Source: Magnetovibrio sp. (GTDB lineage Bacteria > Pseudomonadota > Alphaproteobacteria > Rhodospirillales > Magnetovibrionaceae). Taken from it: 34,913 bases of DNA. Each line of letters begins with the position of its first letter. Within the stretch, counting starts at the first letter, position 1. The notes under the pieces were generated by a model. The model was not told the DNA's origin. It did not search any database and saw nothing but the letters and a program-made list of their open reading frames with translations. The stretch spans positions 1-34,913 of the forward strand of contig JAPHSY010000051.1 in assembly GCA_026196495.1 (NCBI GenBank), in the 5' to 3' direction. Shown here piece after piece: positions 33,477 through 34,913 of the stretch. The position numbers and the translations under genes are program-made.

Positions 33477-33835
33477 TGACCATGTCAACTCCATCTTCGG
33501 AAATTTTTGCTCAACGTTTAAAAGAGGCACGAGAATTGCGCGGTCTTAGCCAAACGGAGCTAGCTAAAAGGTCTAATTTACAACCATCTGCAATTTCACA
33601 TTTTGAAACAAAGACTCGCCGCCCTTCATTCGAAAACTTAAGAAAGCTTGCGGATGCCTTAGATGTGACGACGGACTACTTACTGGGGCGTGTGGATGAC
33701 GCCCAGGCACTTGGGGCTGCTGATAAACTTCATCGGCACATTAATGAACTTTCTATCGAAGATAGATCACACGCTGAAGATATGTTAGAACTTCTAGCCA
33801 AACGTGCAAGGGAGCGCAGAAAGCAAGAGGACTAG
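33476..33835 (+). CDS. XRE-family repressor, ImmR-like
   Basis: The 119-residue protein has an N-terminal HTH (residues 13-70: RLKEARELRGLSQTELAKRSNLQPSAISHFETKTRRPS) and a charged helical tail ending in RARERRKQED. It is followed after 5 bases by an ImmA/IrrE-type protease gene, the arrangement seen in ICEBs1, where ImmR represses excision genes and ImmA cleaves it. The ATG at 33476 is 14 bases from AGGGAG; an ATG at 33482 is also possible. The operator overlapping the start suggests it represses itself. Confidence 0.9.
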   Translation: MTMSTPSSEIFAQRLKEARELRGLSQTELAKRSNLQPSAISHFETKTRRPSFENLRKLADALDVTTDYLLGRVDDAQALGAADKLHRHINELSIEDRSHAEDMLELLAKRARERRKQED

Positions 33836-33840
33836 CCTTA

Positions 33841-34716
33841 ATGCCGAGAGACCCAAAATTTGCAGAGCTTGCTGCAGAAGAATATGTCCAAAAGCTAGGC
33901 ATTAAAAAGTTGCCTATTGATCCAATAGATATCGCGGAAAATGACCTGAAAATTTTGGTGACTCCAAAGCCCGCCTCATCAAAGGGTGTCTCTGGGATGC
34001 TGCTTCGTGTCGGAAATGAATTTGGCATTAGCTATGCCACGCACATCAAAAGTGACGGTTTCCAGCGTTTTAGTGTGGCTCATGAAATTGGCCATTATAA
34101 ACTACCGGACCATATCGATCACGTACTGCCACCAGGGCAAAATATTCACGAGTCTAAGGCTAGCTTTGTTTCTAATGATCCTTATGAACGTGAGGCAGAC
34201 CATTTTGCCGCAGGCTTACTAATGCCTGATCCGCTTTTTTCTGAAGAAATGATCCGTGTAGGAGATGGCTTAGATGCCATCGAATCTTTATCGACAACAT
34301 GCCGTACATCATTAGAGGCGACAGCCATTCGATATGTTGAGCGTGCAAAAATTCCTGCAGCTGTTCTGAGAAGCAAAGGACAGATTATAGAGTATTGTAA
34401 GATGTCAGATTCTTTGCGCCACTTAGATGGGATTGAGTGGATACGGAAAGGCACTGTGGTGCCTGCCGGAACAATGACAGACATCTTAAACTCAGACCCA
34501 TATAAAGTTGCGACATCGAAACGTATAGATAGTACAACGTATCTGTCTGATTGGTTTGGTAGTGAATGGCCAATTGAATTGAATGAAGAGGTCAAAGGCC
34601 TAGGTCAATATGGAAAGACTTTGACAATACTAAGCGCTCCAGAAGGCATTGATTTAGAAGAGATTCGGGAGGAAATGGAGCTAGATGACTCTCTTGAGGC
34701 GCGCTTTAAGCGCTGA
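33841..34716 (+). CDS. ImmA/IrrE-family metallopeptidase
   Basis: The 291-residue protein is of the M78 peptidase family. The zinc motif HEIGH is at residues 81-85 ([12 protein letters not shown]) and the third ligand Glu is at about 118 in [15 protein letters not shown]. After about residue 175 it has a domain that is not in short ImmA proteins (ImmA of ICEBs1 is about 170 residues), with [29 protein letters not shown]. This could sense a signal. It is the gene nearest the distal transposon end, 61 bases from the tip. Confidence 0.9.
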   Translation: MPRDPKFAELAAEEYVQKLGIKKLPIDPIDIAENDLKILVTPKPASSKGVSGMLLRVGNEFGISYATHIKSDGFQRFSVAHEIGHYKLPDHIDHVLPPGQNIHESKASFVSNDPYEREADHFAAGLLMPDPLFSEEMIRVGDGLDAIESLSTTCRTSLEATAIRYVERAKIPAAVLRSKGQIIEYCKMSDSLRHLDGIEWIRKGTVVPAGTMTDILNSDPYKVATSKRIDSTTYLSDWFGSEWPIELNEEVKGLGQYGKTLTILSAPEGIDLEEIREEMELDDSLEARFKR

Positions 34717-34733
34717 TTACCATATAGCAACGC

Positions 34734-34777
34734 TCCGTTCTTCTTTTGATTATTCCGTTCCTCTTTTGAATTTAACA
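34734..34777 (-). repeat. Transposon end, distal side, with two 20-bp-spaced TnsB-site-like repeats
   Basis: Read inward from the tip (minus strand): TGTTAAAT, then TCAAAAGAGGAACGGA (34754-34769) and TCAAAAGAAGAACGGA (34734-34749), 15 of 16 identical and 20 bases apart. Related sequences lie at the other end. Confidence 0.85.
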
Positions 34778-34782
34778 AGTGG
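34778..34782. repeat. Target site duplication AGTGG (distal side)
   Basis: Second copy of the five bases at 25518-25522. Confidence 0.92.
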
Positions 34783-34913
34783 GCCAGAGAAACCTCACCC
34801 GGGCGCACCTGGGCACCACCACCGACCAAGGCGGCCTGTGATGCCGAATGGTGTGGATCGCGAAAGGGGCGGGTGCGCATGAGCCCGCCTTCGGGCAACA
34901 TTCCGGCCAATGA
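34778..34913 (-). pseudogene. comM: comM (yifB) upstream fragment, cut by transposon and by window end
   Basis: The 45 codons in view read [19 protein letters not shown], then [14 protein letters not shown] and RPGEVSLAH. These are the conserved ComM residues between Walker A and Walker B. The coding frame joins the 24865-25522 fragment exactly when one AGTGG copy is removed. The 5' end of the gene, with Walker A and the N-terminal domain, lies outside the window. Any product would be truncated and end in transposon-encoded residues. Confidence 0.93.

Larger units (their letters stand above)
25523..34777. mobile_element. Tn7-like transposon inserted in comM (9255 bp)
   Basis: The element has 5'-TGT and ACA-3' tips, a 5-bp duplication, and the core genes tnsA, tnsB, tnsC and tniQ in order from one end. 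A TnsE-like gene converges on tniQ. The rest carries an ImmR/ImmA-type pair and five small genes. TnsA plus TnsB implies cut-and-paste movement with cleavage at both strands of each end. A single TniQ protein and the position in comM suggest it recognises comM as its attachment site, as Tn6022-type elements do. The DNA is more AT-rich than the flanks. Both ends and all core frames are intact, so it may still be active. Confidence 0.95.

Noticed and set aside
25523-34777. CRISPR-associated transposon (CAST)
   Set aside because: No cas gene, repeat array or guide-like repeats were found; TniQ is long enough and placed for direct attachment-site recognition.
34685-34882. 65-residue open frame spanning the distal transposon junction
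   Set aside because: It runs through the terminal repeats and antisense to comM; no start signal or motif.
1-34913. tRNA or rRNA genes
   Set aside because: No cloverleaf-like sequence with a T-arm GTTCRA motif in the right context and no rRNA-like stretch was recognised by eye; a tRNAscan run would settle it.

Overview
The window looks like a stretch of alphaproteobacterial chromosome. The evidence is gene order: hemE-hemH-hemJ-rho on one side and a DUF299 kinase/phosphorylase, maf, aroE, coaE, dnaQ, secB on the other, then fxsA, a Tim44-like gene, mltA, an Smr gene, hslVU and hisB-hisH-hisA-hisF-hisE. A CtrA-type TTAA-N7-TTAA site points the same way. Rhodospirillales-like is my guess; the sequence does not prove it.

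Layout. 1-1229 holds the 3' end of an ogt-type methyltransferase gene coupled to a quinone reductase gene. 1301-5423 (minus) is the haem operon hemE-hemH-hemJ running into rho. 5424-5875 is a non-coding, partly AT-rich gap with DnaA-box-like sequences and a perfect CtrA box. It lies between hemE and the DUF299 gene, the place where Caulobacter has its chromosome origin, so it is a strong oriC candidate. 5876-9508 is a rightward row of ydiA-like, maf, aroE, coaE and dnaQ. secB and fxsA read left. From 10894 come the Tim44-like gene, mltA, a lutABC lactate-oxidation cassette, an Smr gene, an SMR efflux pump gene, an XRE regulator and a methyltransferase-like gene. hslVU reads left, diverging from a histidine operon (hisB, a DUF2628 membrane protein, hisH, hisA, hisF, hisE) that continues into HIT, GNAT and a Cys-rich GDCCVxC-like gene.

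25523-34777 is a 9255-bp Tn7-like transposon. It has 5'-TGT...ACA-3' ends and a 5-bp target duplication (AGTGG), and it splits comM (yifB) just before the Walker B codons. The right comM fragment runs off the window end. The core is tnsA-tnsB-tnsC-tniQ, and the DNA is visibly more AT-rich than the host. A converging long gene looks like tnsE. Upstream of it on the same strand are five small genes: DUF3892, 45 aa, 52 aa, 68 aa and a secreted 106 aa protein. This row starts at a divergent control region shared with an ImmR-like repressor and an ImmA/IrrE metalloprotease. Two near-identical 15-bp palindromic operators sit there, one covering the repressor start codon. The most interesting inference is that a phage/ICE-type repressor-protease switch may control the cargo genes and possibly the TnsE-like targeting factor of a Tn7-like element. 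No CRISPR array, cas gene, tRNA or rRNA was seen.
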